A stretch of DNA of 64,000 nucleotides from Membranipora membranacea. Taxonomy: Eukaryota; Bryozoa; Gymnolaemata; Cheilostomatida; Membraniporidae. The stretch spans positions 33,170,001 through 33,234,000 of the forward strand of contig OU612068.1 of the NCBI GenBank assembly GCA_914767715.1, read 5' to 3'. The notes beneath the pieces are model-generated. The model worked only from the letters and a program-made list of their open reading frames with translations, searched no databases and was not told the DNA's origin. Shown here in pieces: positions 12,922-27,300 of this stretch. How positions within the stretch are numbered: the stretch's first letter is position 1; each line of letters begins with the position of its first letter. Made by a program: the position numbers and the translations under genes.

Positions 12922-15900
12922 TTACTGCCGTCTCTCGTAATAGGGGTTAATATTCATAGACACTGATGGGTTGTCAAGAGAGCTTAGCCGAGACAAAGCT
13001 CGCCTTATCCGACCAAGACACATGGTCTTCAGTAAGATGAGGGCAGGAATTATGCCTAGCAGCATGTTGATGATATAGTGGCCTAGCCAGAGGTAATCAG
13101 ACCTGAATGAGAATGCCAGATAAGCAGTGCACCATGAGAGAGTGGTGCAGATGATACAAGAAGTCTGAGTTATAAACACTGTTTTTGTGGAGGGAGAGCG
13201 CGAGAATACTCTAGATAGCTTCTCCTGGCTCATGACGTTAATAGCAGCACCAACATTGAGACACAAGGAGCCTGCAGAAGTGAAAGCCAGAGGGTAAAGT
13301 AACCCTACATTTAAGCTCAGATTTTCCGTATAAAGAAAGCAGCCATGTTCTGGTTGAAACATCTGTGAAATGACAACTTCTACGAATGAGATTCTCATGT
13401 ACTGTTTGTAGCTTGTTATCAAAGCAGTCATGATCAGTATGGGTAAAGAGAATATCAAGAGAAAAATAACGGCAATGAGGTGACTGAGATGCGGGTGGTT
13501 GTATTGGCGGCGTATGAGATACCATGTGGTCACACAAGACCCGCCTAAGAACGAGCAGAACACTGCCAGCCATATATAAAGGAAGCTCATTCCAATCACC
13601 GAACATGCCCTCTTTTCAGCCTGAGTTAGAGTCTGAGGCAGCGACACAAAGAGAAGCTGACTGAGAATTAAAAGTCCCAGCTGACAGAGATAGAGCTGGC
13701 CGATGGGTTTGATAATCTCATTGTTGTGACAGTATATCACAATTGATAGGGTTAGGAAAGTGGTGCATACCCCAACACTCACAATAACCATAGCACTGAG
13801 GTTACCCCCAGGGTTGAAAAACCCTTGCATTCTTGCAGCGCAATAGAGAACCGTTGTGTTAGCACATGTTACTCGGAATCTGGCAATGGCAGAGGTTGTG
13901 GGGGAGCAACTGTGATAGTCTGCCTCAAGGTTCTGACATGCATCCCGTGTCTCAATAGTAACCTCAGTCTCCACACAAGATTTAATGTTTATGTCAAACA
14001 GCTGTGTGCCTGTACACTTTACAGCAGCTGAGAAGGAGAAGCTGCTTTCTCTCTTAGACTGTTTCATGATCAGCTCCGCTGAGCTCATCGATTGGTCAAA
14101 GCTTAATTGGAATTCATCTTCGTGAACAGTTGAATATTTGGAGGTAAAGTGAGGCGGACTTTTAGACTGCATAAACTCTGGGTCATGCTCGCAGGAAACC
14201 ACCGAGTGAATGAGATTAAAAGAATTACATGATACACAATGAGGGGTTTTCACTCTTAGTGAGCCGACGCTCATCGTATCCTTGTAGGCACCACAATATG
14301 GTGCGAGAATATTGTTCACCGAGCACGAGTCGAGGAAACAGGGCTCTGCTTCTACTGTACCCGCACTGGCTGCGTGTGTCGCAAAGCAAGTTCCATCTAC
14401 AAAGAAAATTATGCAAAGGGTTAGGTTGGAGATTCAATCATCATGTATAAGGTTAAATGTTCCGCAGTGTTGACTGCTGACTAAACTATATGTTATATAC
14501 AACGCCAATGCTATGGATGACCATTTTTTACTCAGAAGAGGAAAAGGTGCCTTGGTACCTTTAATGTCATAAATAAGCTCTGACCAATGAATTACTATAT
14601 TAATTCAAGATTTTTAATAACTGTCAATTAGATTTGTCTCAATCAATAAAGGCTACCATGATCTAAGTCCTGAGCAGAACCAATAATCTGGAAGAGGCTT
14701 GTCTCCAATAATATGGGCTTTAAAATTGTGAAGTCATGTTCCAGACCAGGACCACATCACACAGTAAGGGTTTATCCTTATAACTCCTTGATGTCATGAT
14801 TTTTGTAAACTTACCAAATAAACCTTCTCCTAGGGTGTAGCCGAGCAGCTCTTCGTATGAGAGACTTCTATTTTCTCTTATTTGAGCTGTGTAATGCAGA
14901 GGTATACGAGAGCAAGTCATCTTAACGCTCCAAAACACTACATCAGGTGATTGTACACTCCGGTTGTTACAGATCGCGCAGGCGTAATTCAAGTACGTCA
15001 CGTTTCCCATAGTGACATACTGCTGAGCTGGGAACAGCTTTCTATCAATCTCACAAGACTTTACGATCGATGCAGAAACATTCCAACCTGAAGATATAAA
15101 ACCTTTTGATATACTGGTATGTGTATTAGTATTACAATATACCATTGATTTGTTACCGCCCTCCCCCACTCTTAACCTTAGACCACTTCTAGATTAAGTT
15201 TGATCCATGTGCCTGCATTTGGACTTGTGCCTTTTGCAAGCAAATGGATCAAACTCACATTGAGATGACCTAAGTTTTTAAAGGTCTGGTGGAGTAAAGT
15301 AGAGTAGAGTATGTTGTATCTTTGTAGAGTACACTTCCACCATGGTAAGAAGGGAAGACAACTCATAAAACAAAAAATTGGTAGCGGTGATAGTATATAC
15401 CAAGCGGATAGAAGGGCAAATAGTGAATCGCCTTGCTTATATGCTACAGTCATGAAAAAGTCGGTCTATAGCAATTTTAATATATGTGCAGGTTCCATAT
15501 CTACGCGCTATAATCTCGTTTTCCATAGGGATATATAAAAAGGCTGGCAATTCTGACTCATGAAGCACTAACCTGGAAGGCAAGCAGTCCTAACTCGGAA
15601 TGTCAACATGTCAACTCCCCGTCTTATTTTGTACCTGCTAGTAACGTCCGCAACAACACATATTTCCTTGGGCCTTTTCACATGCTTACGATAGACATCA
15701 GCCGAGGCCGCAACAGATGTGTTGATCTTGTCGAGGGGTAGTGTGATCTATAGTAAAATAATTATTGTCAGAAGCTCAATTATGTAATGAAGAGTATACA
15801 GTGAATCCATCAGTGAATTGGTTAACTAAACTTATATTTCTTTTTTCCTTATGGAATATCTATCAAATATGCTACCATAAAAAAATTCTTGTTATGTTAT

Positions 15901-16890
15901 AAAACGGATATTTTGAATAGTTTTTACATTGATCCTGTCACAAGCTTGGCAACAAAGTGTCAACAATACTGCATATAATCATGTTGACATTATTTAAATT
16001 TGACCATGTGCAACTAGCTATTTGGTTTTCAGGTTTGTACGTTGATTGTCTGCCTGGCACAGATCTGACACATAGTGCTCTCTTACATTGATACTGGGTA
16101 GCATATGATTACAGCCCACTATGAAGTCATAGCAGCAAGTCCCTTCTTCCATACAGCCAATATGACATGAACATGAGGAGTTATCTGCAGCACTCGCTTT
16201 ATCCCCACAACGCCCTTTACATGTGTAAACTGTGTTATCACAGAAAAAACGGGAGAACATAACTCCATAGTCATGTGTAAGAGTGTTTACGAGTTCGTCA
16301 GTACTCAATTCACCTGCGGAAATCAAAATTATCATTCAAAGAGTGATGAAATGTAGTGACCAGTGATACCCAATGAATTAAATCTACTCTTAGAACACCA
16401 CTCTGTCATAAATATCCAGGAAAAATGTTTTGAATTTCCCTGAGGAGAAGAAAAATGGTTTCTTGATTGTGTAATAGCGAATACATGTTAGTCAAAATCT
16501 TCAGTTTGTTCAAATTAATTGCATTTTTTTTTTAAACTTTGTAACTGATCTGAAAATGATACTAAAAAAACCCATCAATGTTTAACCCAAGAAGTGGAAC
16601 TTTGGCGATTTACGAATTTTTATAAACTCATAATACATAAATCAACACACACCTCAGTTTCTACTGCATTGAACTTCTCTTATATTTTTGGATAGAGAAA
16701 AAAAATGTTAAGTGATCTTTTTCCTTCAAATTTTTGTCACGATATTATACAATATGGTACCTTGATTACCTGCAATAGATCGTTTATGTTGGAGAGGATG
16801 AGAGATGCCCTGTGATTGGCAGACATAGATACATCCCAGTATGACAGCCAATAGAACTACAGAAATCTCACTGGTAAGCGTAGCAGACAT
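12922..16890 (-). CDS. Seven-helix receptor with N-terminal somatomedin-B domain
   Basis: Five exons: 16770-16890, 16087-16313, 15573-15747, 14815-15087 and 12922-14396. Phases agree, giving about 756 residues. Exon 1 encodes a signal peptide (hydrophobic core VVLLAVILGCIYVC). Exon 2 carries a somatomedin-B domain with the full eight-cysteine pattern CxGRC...CxC...C...CC...C. Exons 3-5 add a cysteine-rich ectodomain with many N-glycosylation sequons. The last exon encodes seven hydrophobic helices from about residue 440, with a Cys before helix 3 (KRAC) and one in extracellular loop 2 (EHGC), as expected for a receptor disulfide. The helices look most like the secretin/adhesion/methuselah superfamily. 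I see no GPS cleavage motif (no HL/T site before helix 1). Ligand and signalling partner are unknown. The C-terminal tail is short and basic, then Ser-rich. Confidence 0.85.
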
Positions 16891-18021
16891 GCTAATCCTT
16901 CATTTCAAAAATCAGTAATGGTACTGTAGACTTCACTTCAACACTTTTATCAGATGAACAGCAAACAGCTTTGCATCATCCTCCTTTTCTCAAACGATCA
17001 TGTTTTTTTTAACCGAAGACAAGATGCAACTGATAATTGCAAACCATTATCGCTATAGCACACTATTGGTACATCAAGTAAACTTATCACATTATCACAT
17101 ACATAACACATGCATGATACATGTGCCTTTTTCTCAAACGCAATCCTAATTGTCACATATCGGCTTATTTAAGCAGGTTCAGGGGCCTATCATACAGTGT
17201 CACATCAATAAATTAGCGACTGCGATGACCAGTGTCTGAGCACAATGTAGGCCTACAGTATCGTATGATTTTGACCAGACAGTAACTGTACTTATCAAGG
17301 GTGTCAGAACTGGAGGTTTGGAGTTGGAAGGATGGCAAGGTCAGAGGCTGAAGCAGCCACCAAGGCAACAGACAGATTTGAATAAAAGTTAAATGCCTGC
17401 TAGGCAAGTCTTTGGTAGGGCGCCTGCCCCTAGCAACCGCCAATAAAAACCTAGAAGGACCAAGTCCTACCGTGTGCTACTTCTACCCAAGCTCTAACAC
17501 TGCACTTGATAGAATATGTCTGCACATCTAGCCCATTTCTAGATCAGAATTTAGAGGAGGAACTAGTGCACAGTTACTCAAAGTTCTAATTATTTATGTA
17601 GTACATATTTGCTGAACTAAATAAATGTTGTGCAGCGATGGAATTGCCCGATACAAGAAGAAATTTTGCTTGAATATAGGGATCACTTTCCATTCAAAAT
17701 AAGTCAAATATCTAATTGTATCCTTTCAATGTGAATAACAGCGCTATGTTTGTAGCCTAATACTGACCATGTCTGTCGCAGAGTGAACATTTTGGAAAAA
17801 AACTTGACTATTCATATATTATTTCATTTTTTATTTGAATTTGCGGAAAATCTTATTCCTTTCATAAAGTGAGGTTCCGTTAGAAATTTCGAATTTGTAT
17901 GTTGATCTGTTCAGCAAAGTAGTGACAGCTTTATTATTATAAAAATAATGTTAATACTGATTATATCCACAGCATATACTTAAAACATTTAATATACACC
18001 ATGGTTGGCGTAATTGGGTCC
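16891..18021. other. Spacer between receptor and dehydrogenase genes
   Basis: Holds the 5' flank/UTR of the receptor gene and the 3' UTR of the dehydrogenase gene. No exon is supportable; short open frames here have no recognisable family. Confidence 0.5.
17930..17935 (-). promoter_or_regulatory. Poly(A) signal of the SDR gene
   Basis: AATAAA on the minus strand about 90 bases downstream of the dehydrogenase stop codon. A second copy lies about 100 bases further on, at 17830-17835. Confidence 0.5.
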
Positions 18022-20255
18022 TTAAAAGTCAGGCTCAGTGAAATTGAGAAATTCTCCCTTTCCTACGACTCCCATAGCCAGAAATCCATCGTCTACAGGA
18101 ATATCCACACCATTAACATAGTTAGCATCTCTACTGGCCAGAAAGGATACGACAGCGGCGACTTCCTCCACCTCACCGATCCTCCCCCGTAGAACTGTCT
18201 TACCCCAGTCTGCTTCAGCTGGCTCCCGTTTGTAGTTTGTAACATTAGCCACCTGGAATAATAAGGCACAATGTCACAAAGGCTATAGGCTAGATGGTGC
18301 AGGCAATGATTCCGATTGCAATTGTAGTTCTAATCAACCAGGTAACACATAAAAATGGCATTAACATTGTTTTATAAGGTGTCCTTCTTTTCATAAGCTT
18401 CGTGGTTTGTAAATTTCTCGGAAAATTAGTGGTCGAAATCCCCAAAGAAAACTTCTAGATGCTGCGCAATCGATTACTAGATTTCAAGATTATAAATCAA
18501 GCTGTGTGGTAGCAATACACTCACAGCGTTGGTCCATATAGTACTCGGAGATACAGAATTAACCCTGATGTCTTTTTCTCTCAGATCATTGGCCATACAT
18601 CTGGTCATTGTGAGTATAGCACCCTTAGTAGCTGAGTATGTCCAACCTTTAGGCATACCGTTATGTCCTCTCACACTAGCCATGTTTATTATACTACAGA
18701 AGTTTCCTGTGAAAGTAACACAACGCATTTAGATGTAGTGAATTTCTCAAATCTTCATTATTCCACATTTGTTTCAGCATCTATTTTTAGAAGTTTAATA
18801 CAACAACTGAAAATTTCATCAACCTCAAACTGTGCTCTGCCTACCTTTTTTCATGAACGGCTCTACAGCTTGCACCATGTTGGCAAACCCAACAACATTG
18901 ACATCAAAACTCATCCTCCAATCGACATACGTAGCATCCAGATCTGGTGGAGACAAAATTGAAACAGACAAAGACACAAATTAATAATCGCTTTCTTCTT
19001 TAATATCAAATGTTTTTCATTCCATTTAAAAAGGAGCTCTCAATGGTTGGCCATCAGACCTGTACTACCATTAACATATAATACATAATACTAATATTTG
19101 TATGTTTATGTATACAACAGATAGCTGGAATGACCCCTCTATAATTTCCATATGTAATCAAATACATGAGAATGTTTCTTCTTCTGACATTGACATCTAT
19201 GAGTGATCTGATTGAAAAGTCTATGGGTTGTACTCTATCTTAGTTTTCTGTATCAAGATAGCAACATTTTAAACGTGGTTCAGCAAGGCGCTATAAAGCT
19301 CCAACTCCTTGAATGAACTAGCTCTTTTAAAATAAATTTCCATGAAATCAAAAAATTCAACATCCCAGGTGCTAATGTCTGTAACAGATTCCGATGTAGA
19401 CTCACAGCTATTATTCTGACTACACTAATTGCATGGATAGTCTGTCAGAAGACAGGAGAGCGTACCTCTACTCCCAAAGTACACAGCACAGTTGAATAGT
19501 GTATGGATGATGTTGTCATGTTTGGCAGCGATTTCAGTGACTACATCACGGCAGCGCTTATTATCAGATATATCTAATGTCACACAGGTTACCATATCAC
19601 CGTACATAGTGGTTAGTTCTTCTTCTCCTTGTACTCTAAAGTTATGAGAACAATAGAATATAATATGATGGTCTCAAACTGAGTTCATTACATTATCAGT
19701 TAAGGCACACTAATTGAATGTTGAATACACTGAATTAAATTCTTCTAATGGAACGGAAATATCAGGATAGCCTTATACATTTAGAACGCTCAACACAGGG
19801 ACTTATCTGACATTGATCTGATTGGCTGTCCCTACTAGCAAATATAACATAGCCTGAGAAGTTATCTTGTGTAAAAAACTGCAAACAGTAATAAAATGCC
19901 TTCCATGTCATTGATTTGGGTTTTCCTAGAATGCTACTAGGGACTGGCTTTTGTTGCGAGCCCTTTGTTTGGCAAAAGAAAGCTAACGATGCTATTCCAG
20001 ATATGAAATTCAATGGTTGAATATTTGAGCAAATGAAACCCTTGAAATTTTGAAGACTGTTCTCAGCTGAGATGTCACTTACTTGATATCCAGGGCGTAT
20101 ACAGTAGCTCCATCATTAGCGAACCTCTCCACTGTGGCCCGACCGATACCAGAGCATCCACCAGATACAACAACTACATATCCCACAAACCTCTGCGTCG
20201 TTTCTTTCTTATTTAAATCAGGGTATGTCCTGGAAGCATTGCAATCAGTAGCCAT
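18022..20255 (-). CDS. Classical short-chain dehydrogenase/reductase (SDR)
   Basis: Five exons: 20083-20255, 19466-19635, 18845-18943, 18525-18706 and 18022-18252. Phases agree, giving about 284 residues. The Rossmann fold shows the dinucleotide-binding SGGCSGIG motif (residues 31-38) after a run of valines. An acidic residue ends beta-2 (YALDIK), which usually favours NAD(H). LDISD follows, then the catalytic Ser in NMASV (158) and the YSATK active site (Tyr171, Lys175). VNSVSPSTIWT after the active site is the usual PG-motif region. The end (GVDIPVDDGF) matches classical SDRs of the FabG/BDH type. The substrate cannot be read from sequence. The NNAG-type motif appears as NCAV, a mild divergence. 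It sits between SETD2 and the receptor gene on the same strand, with no sign of co-transcription. Confidence 0.92.
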
Positions 20256-21311
20256 TTCAGTAACACTGACATTGGCATGACTTGTGCTGCATAGGATATA
20301 ATCTAGGCACCAGTTGTTATTCCAAGGTCATGACATAACATTCCTGATATGCCTTAGTATTATTTAAGTGTTTGGGTTGGTGGTAGTGGCTTCCACTATC
20401 AACCACAGCCCTACCCTGATGTAAAGAGCGATAAGATTGCATATACACTGGACAAAGGCTATGGTTTCATTGTACCGATCATTGGTCATTTATATGGACC
20501 CTGCAAACACTTTTGGCATTTCCCTGAAAAGTTATTTTGTTTCGTAAGGGTTAGAACTTGTCATAACACTTCAAACAAGACCTTAGCTTTGTTGGTGGGG
20601 GGGGGGGGGGGTAGAAGGTTAAGCTTGTCAGGGTGTCAATTGGTTTTAGAGGATGCCATCTGGATTAATTTTTCTATAAACTGTCAGGATTTTTGTAAAG
20701 TTTCATCATTTTAATACAAACCAAATAAAATTTTGTACATTGATATTTTTTATGTATACATTTACAAAAAGAAGACGTCTGACAATTATAAGAAGCTGGG
20801 AGCGTTTTAAATATCACACTATTTACACAGTACAATCATTTCCTATTTTCACATTATTCAGCAGACAGGATTCCTCCAACAGAAACCGTAATACTCAGGT
20901 AATTAAAAACAGTGTGACTAGTAATAGGGCTGTGACCTCCAGCCAATAAAGGGTGCCAGCAGCTACCACTGATAATTAAGAGTCATAAACTATTATCGCA
21001 TGCACTGTCAACTCGGGATTATGAGGGCATCTACAGTAATTTTGGCAAAGATGGAAAAGGGTGATAATGTTAATGTTACTGCACACAATCATTATCAGAG
21101 AGTGTATAACCCCTTTAATGATTTGATGCAACAAATCAGTCATCCCAGTTAAATGCGGACATGACTTCTAATTAAAATAAAAAGTGTCTCCCAAGTATTT
21201 CTAATCAAGACACTCATCCACAGGTGTTTGCCCTTTTGATCCACTCCATCTGAGAGTCACTGATACAGAGAGAAATCTTCTCAGACTATAAACCCAGACT
21301 ATAACCTCAGA
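20256..21311. other. Spacer between SDR and SETD2
   Basis: SDR promoter side and SETD2 3' UTR. A G-tract of about 15 bases lies at 20597-20611. An ATTAAA on the minus strand near 21114 could serve SETD2 polyadenylation. No exon is seen. Confidence 0.5.
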
Positions 21312-24300
21312 CTAGGACTGTGATCCTTTCTCCTTGTCGTCTTTATCCCGTTTATATACAGCTCCTGATTTGGCCATGTATTTCTTTACAAACTCTTTGG
21401 CTTTAAATTTGACATTCTCATTCACCTCCAAGTCTTCATGATGTCGACAATGCTTCATCTCCTTGTCTAGCACAGCATGGGTGAGCTGGAAATAAAACAA
21501 ATTAATAAGAGATGTATCAGGTGTGATGTCTGAGGTCTAGAAGTATTACTACCAATCTCATTTCTTTATGGGTGTAATATAGTAAATGACTCAATTTTAC
21601 TCTGTTAGTGACGAGAAAGGAAAGACGGCTGCTTTATCTGTCTTTTTTCCACAAGGCAGGGAAGCAATCTTAAGTAACATAATCTAGCCATCCTGCTTGG
21701 TGAATCACAGGGTGGTTTTAGCATATGTAGAAGCAAAGAGGGCCTATTTCAACAATAAGTCAATCGCATTATCAACACTAAATACCTTGTAGTTTATGTC
21801 CTAGACCCATTCACATACCGTTATAATTTTTCAACTGCAATTTTACAGCGTGATAATAAGCCTAGTGAGAGATCAGGAGCATCAGGCAGACCACAAAATT
21901 ATCACCATTTTAAGAGCTGAATAAAATATGAAAATAAATTACCTTCTTAGCAAGAAACTTGTAATCATCCTTGTTGGTAATTTTCCCCGTTTTACAGTCC
22001 GTCTTCATGTAACCATTCAACAGTTGACGGATGTGCACAGATATCTAAAATACATGGCAATCAAAATGATCATTATTATGGTCATGTCAACAACAAAATT
22101 GAGGATCAATTAAAACTAATAGGAGTTGGCAATAAGCATAAATACTCAGCCTAGGAGCACAAATCTCTCAGTCTCAATACAGACTTATACTATGTTTTCT
22201 ATGTCAACAAAACCTAGAGACAGAGAACAACCTTGATTGATCTAGTATTCAGCTAACTCGCAGGATACGGGAATCTGGGTATCCCAGGCCTAAGTTAACA
22301 AATATGGATGAATAGTAGATTACAACGTATAGCGGTATTTAGATTCCAATACACAGTTTCCTCCTGTATGGCATGGTATGGTATGCAACACCAAATAAGA
22401 CATAAAGTTATTAAAATGACTTAAAACTCACAGAAGATTTAAAGTGCTCTTTAATTTTCTTGGCATCAGCTGAAGTGTCTGCAGGAGCCATTGTCGTCTT
22501 CTGAAAAAATACGAAATTTGTAAGGTGGAGGTTTTGCTTCAATAACACAGATTTTCAGCTCTCACATATTTGCAAAATTTTATCCATCTGTGTAGCAGTT
22601 GGACGATTTCTCATTCTGGTCTGATAGTTTGAGTAAAAAGTTACCTAGTGCATGAAAAAGAATATAGTGAAAATGTTTTTGAAACTAGTAGTCTCGAGAC
22701 TGAATCACTCAGACTTATTAATACTAACCCTGTGTTTACTCTTGCTCTTCTTAGTGCCGCCGCTATGTTGAGTAGGTGTTGTAGAGCCTGTCTGTGAGCC
22801 TTCTACTATTTCGTCACCTGTCGGGATCTCCCACTGAGTCTGTCGGGTAACTCGGTGATAGTAATATGTACGCCCCTGTGTAAATAACAATCAAAGTACA
22901 TGTAGTTCAAGTAACTAAATAACAAGTAAGTATTCTTCAAGTAAATAGCAATCTTCGTTATGTTTTTGACTCCTAATGAAAAACATGTTTCTACATGATT
23001 ATGGCAATCAATTTAATGTATTTAAAAAAAGAACAGTACATGACGAGTAAAAATCCTTCTAGAAAACCTATCTCCTCATGATACACAGAAGGAGCACTTG
23101 GTCACTTCATCCAAATACCTACACTGTTGTGACAGAATAGCTAAACAATGTAATTCTCACCTGAGCGTCGGTAGCTGATCTCCAGTCAGTAGGGAGCGTA
23201 GAAGCATTAGCCGGAGGAGGTGGTGGATTATCCGCTCCTGTAACAGCTGTCTGTGGTGTCATATATATCACCTGTAAGATAACACGATAAAGTATAAGAT
23301 ATCGACAGTGGGGGGCACGGTTTACATCCAACTACATCTTAGTATAGTATACTGAATATAGATTAAATGGTATTGGCAGGCAACGGGAATAAACGGATGA
23401 AAATGGATTTAACTTCTCAAGCAGATTGAATACAGCAATCTTATACTGTGATTGTGATATACATACAGAGGGATTTTGAGGTTGAGCAGGAGCAGTTTGT
23501 ACTATCTGTTGTACGAGTACTCCCTGTGGTGTAGTGTAGTAACATACTGTCTGTGGCTGATTGGTCAGAGGCACTGAACTTTGTACAAGAGGAGCAGCGG
23601 CGACTGACTACAAAATGTCAAAAATAAAAATGAATTTTATCCTGAAAGGGCGAATCATTTTACATCATTTCGAAGGCTCAATTCAAAGCAATACTCAGTT
23701 CATTACCAACATCTGGGATCTCAGACGATCATCCAGATGTGGCCTTTATTACTGCACATTTCTTTACTCAGTTCATACCATGCAGTGTAAATATAACGCA
23801 GACAGTTACCTGAACAGTTGGTGTAGGGGTTGGCTGAATAAACCCGACTTGCTGTACTTGTTGCTGAACCGGCTGCATGGTAGCTTGCACTGTGGGCTGC
23901 TGTAAGGCGACTTGTTGTGGTGGATAGGCCTGAGCTGTAGGGTACTGAGCAGGGATAGACTGAGGAACTGTCTGTCCAGATAGAGCAGGTATATATGCCG
24001 CAGGTATATTAGCCTGAGGCTGACTAGGATACACTGTGAAGGGATCATGTTGCACCACAGGGTCAGTATAATACTGCTGCTAAAGAAAAATACACTTTAA
24101 CAATGAACAATTCACACCAAAAAAACGACACAAGTGATACTAAAGATGCAACTTCACTTCAATGTCTCTGGTGACAATAACTTCTTTGGTTTAGTTAGTA
24201 GTTCAGCAGCGTTAGTTGACTGTTCACTAACACTGTTGATGTTATGCTGGGTCACCTGTATGTATGGCTACAGCAGAAGCAACATTAAACCAGGACCGAG

Positions 24301-27300
24301 TAATTTGGTGCAATGTTGATGGTGATTTACGGAGAGCTACGTACCTGTCGATGATATTCATCATACTGTTGTTGGTGATACGCCATCTGCTCGGCCATCT
24401 GCTGCTCCTCTTCTTCTCTAACCTTCTCTTCAAACATGCGGCGTCTGGCCATCTTTTCTTTATGTGATCTAGCACTGTGAAGTAAAATAAGAAATGTCAC
24501 AATGGAGTTCATTTATTACTCATTTATTTGTTGATAAATTTGTAACGTCTAAAATTATGGTTCCTGACTAACAGACTAAAATTCTGATACTATCATGTCA
24601 GCAAAGCAAAAACTTGACAATATTCAAGTAAAAAGACTGCTATTAGAGAAGAATTTCTCAAGATGTTATTATACAGCGATTAACACATGGTGATAATAAA
24701 CAGCCAATTTAGGATAGCCATACCACGTCTTCACAACAACAGTTTCATTTGCGTACCATTTAAACGTCCCATTAGATTACAAAACTTTCATGTGTGAGAC
24801 GAGTTATAATTATCCATGCACCATCCATCCATGTCCACACAACAACTAAATCCAGGAGCCATGCACTTTTTCTGTTATCTATCACAGCTATCTTCATTGT
24901 CAGATCAAAATTGGTATATAAACTGGTGATTATAAGACTTACTGGATCAATGACGCTAGTAGTTTTACTTCAGCTTGTACCCATGGATCCCTATGTAACT
25001 TGCCTGATTATGAATACATTATAATAATATCCAATGTAAATATATCATGATATTATCTGCCACGTTATTATTATTGTATCTGATAACACTCACCTATCAG
25101 TCTCCCTGTTCTCTCTCCTCCTCTGAGCTCTCGAGTCAGGAGATGATTCTCTCTTTCTCTTCCTGTCATATTTACTGCTATATCTGTACCTGAAACAAGT
25201 AACACTATACATTACTCATTGCAGATAAGACCCTGTCTGTAGAGACGGCAGGGTGATGGATAGATTAGTGGATTGAAATCACAATGATGTGCAAAACAAA
25301 AATATTTGTTATTGTGCCAGTGAGGAGTGTATACTCTGTCTGTTGTAGAGATATGAACCTCAATATCCTTTCGTTTCTCTCAAAAGTTCCTTAAACCAAC
25401 CACGATACCAGTGTGATACAAATACCTGTATCAAAATGATGTTAGTTCTGAATAGTAACACAAACATGGTGGACCTGCATACATACTTAGAGCGATCTTT
25501 GCCCTCTTCAATTTTACTCGTATCAATCTCATGCACTGTCCTCTTTCTCTCCTCATGCTCCTCCTTCTTAGGGATCTTGAAAGACTCCTAAAAAGACAAA
25601 TACAAATCAAACATATAATAACATATATTAGATATATTAAGGCATAAAACTATGGCTCAGTCTGTGGGAAAAATCAGCTGTGAAACTCAATCCAGTGAGA
25701 GTATTGATAATCTAACCTTCAATAGCGCCCATTGTTCTAAAAGCTCTTCTAAAATTCCCAGGAGATGCCTTAGATCTTCAATCTCAGACTCTGTTTTTTC
25801 TATTAACTCTTTGAGGGTGTCCTCCGCTTTCACAGGGGGCGGTACATCCCCAGCCTGACTACTTTCATCCTGAGACATGCACTCATCCTGGCTATCTTCG
25901 TCTGCTGTCATATCAGACGTAGCGCTCTGCTGCTGAGGGGTGCTGCCGGCTGCTGATCGAGAGTTTGAGTTATCATCTGTAGACAGCAGATGTGTGTCAC
26001 TAGCAGGTAAACTGTTACTAACTTGCTGTGTAATATCATTAACAATCTCAGTGACTATCTGACTAACTTCTTCAGTTTCTGTGGGTTCATTTTCCCTGGG
26101 TTCAGTTTCTGTGGGTTCATTTTCCCTGGGTTCAGTTTCTGTGGGTTCATTTTCCCTGGGTTCAGTTTCTGTGGGTTCATTTTCCCTGGGTTCAGTTTCA
26201 GTGGGTTCAGTTTTTGTGGGTTCGGGTTTTGTTTGTTCGGGTTCAGCGTCATTATGCGGCTTTGTTTCTTCACTCGATAAGAGCAGAGGATGTAAATCAG
26301 AGGGGATAATATCAGTGGGTTCTTCAGTCACAGTATCGGGTGGTTCCTGTTTTACAGTGAGGGTTACAGTAGGACGCTCATTGTCCTCACCAGTATTGTC
26401 TGTTTTAATATCTTGCGGTGCAGGAGGCACATCAGGCTCCTGTTTTATTTCTACTTCAGGTTTTACCTGGATGGATTTTTCCACCTCTAATTTCTCTCGA
26501 TTAGTTTTGAGTTCTGCTTCCAATCCACTGACACGTTCCTTAGTTTCACGATCCAGTCGCTCAACAGCAGAGAGGACTTTACTCTCTTGTATAATATTTT
26601 TGTTAGTGATTGGCAATCGCTGAAGAACATTGATGATCTGTAGGAAAAAGATCGAAAAGGTCAGAAGCATGATTATTACAACATGCATCAACACGCTAAA
26701 AGGTCTTGCACATTTTCGACGTGAAGATTTTGCAACAATAACAAACCTGTCGCGTTTGCAGGAAAGTTTGCGAGGAAAAGGTTTTGCCCTCATAAACGTA
26801 ACTGCGCTGCAGCGTTGTGTGCACATGGGGCTGCAGTGTTGGTGTTAGGTGCAAGACTTACCAACAGTTTGAGTTCATATCCACCAGCGGAGGGCAGATC
26901 CACCATCCAGCTCCAGAGTAGAGAGAGGCCATGATATGAGAGGAACAGACGCAAACAATTCTCATTAGTCGTATCCTACAGAAGTAGAGCGGACCAGGTA
27001 AGCTATTCAGTGGAAATTGTATCTCTTAGCTCGACAGTTTTGTCTGTTCAATCCATCTACTTGACTAATTTATTGAGTCTATGATTAGTATTATCAATTT
27101 AGTAACAACCTATTAAGGAACTGTGATGAGGCATCATGAAAATTTCGCATAATCTGTAGAAAAGGCATCATTTTTATGACCTTTGATAACTGTATAAACA
27201 CAGCCCTCTCAGATAGACATGATGGATGTTAACTGACCAGTACGATGTAGACAAGGTTCATTCTGTGCTCAGCAGTCTCAGCCCTGACCATTAGCCTAGA

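Noticed and set aside
26023-26623. Plus-strand open frames of 85 and 180 codons
   Set aside because: They are shadows of the SETD2 repeat exon on the other strand; their repeats come from the 30-bp minisatellite.
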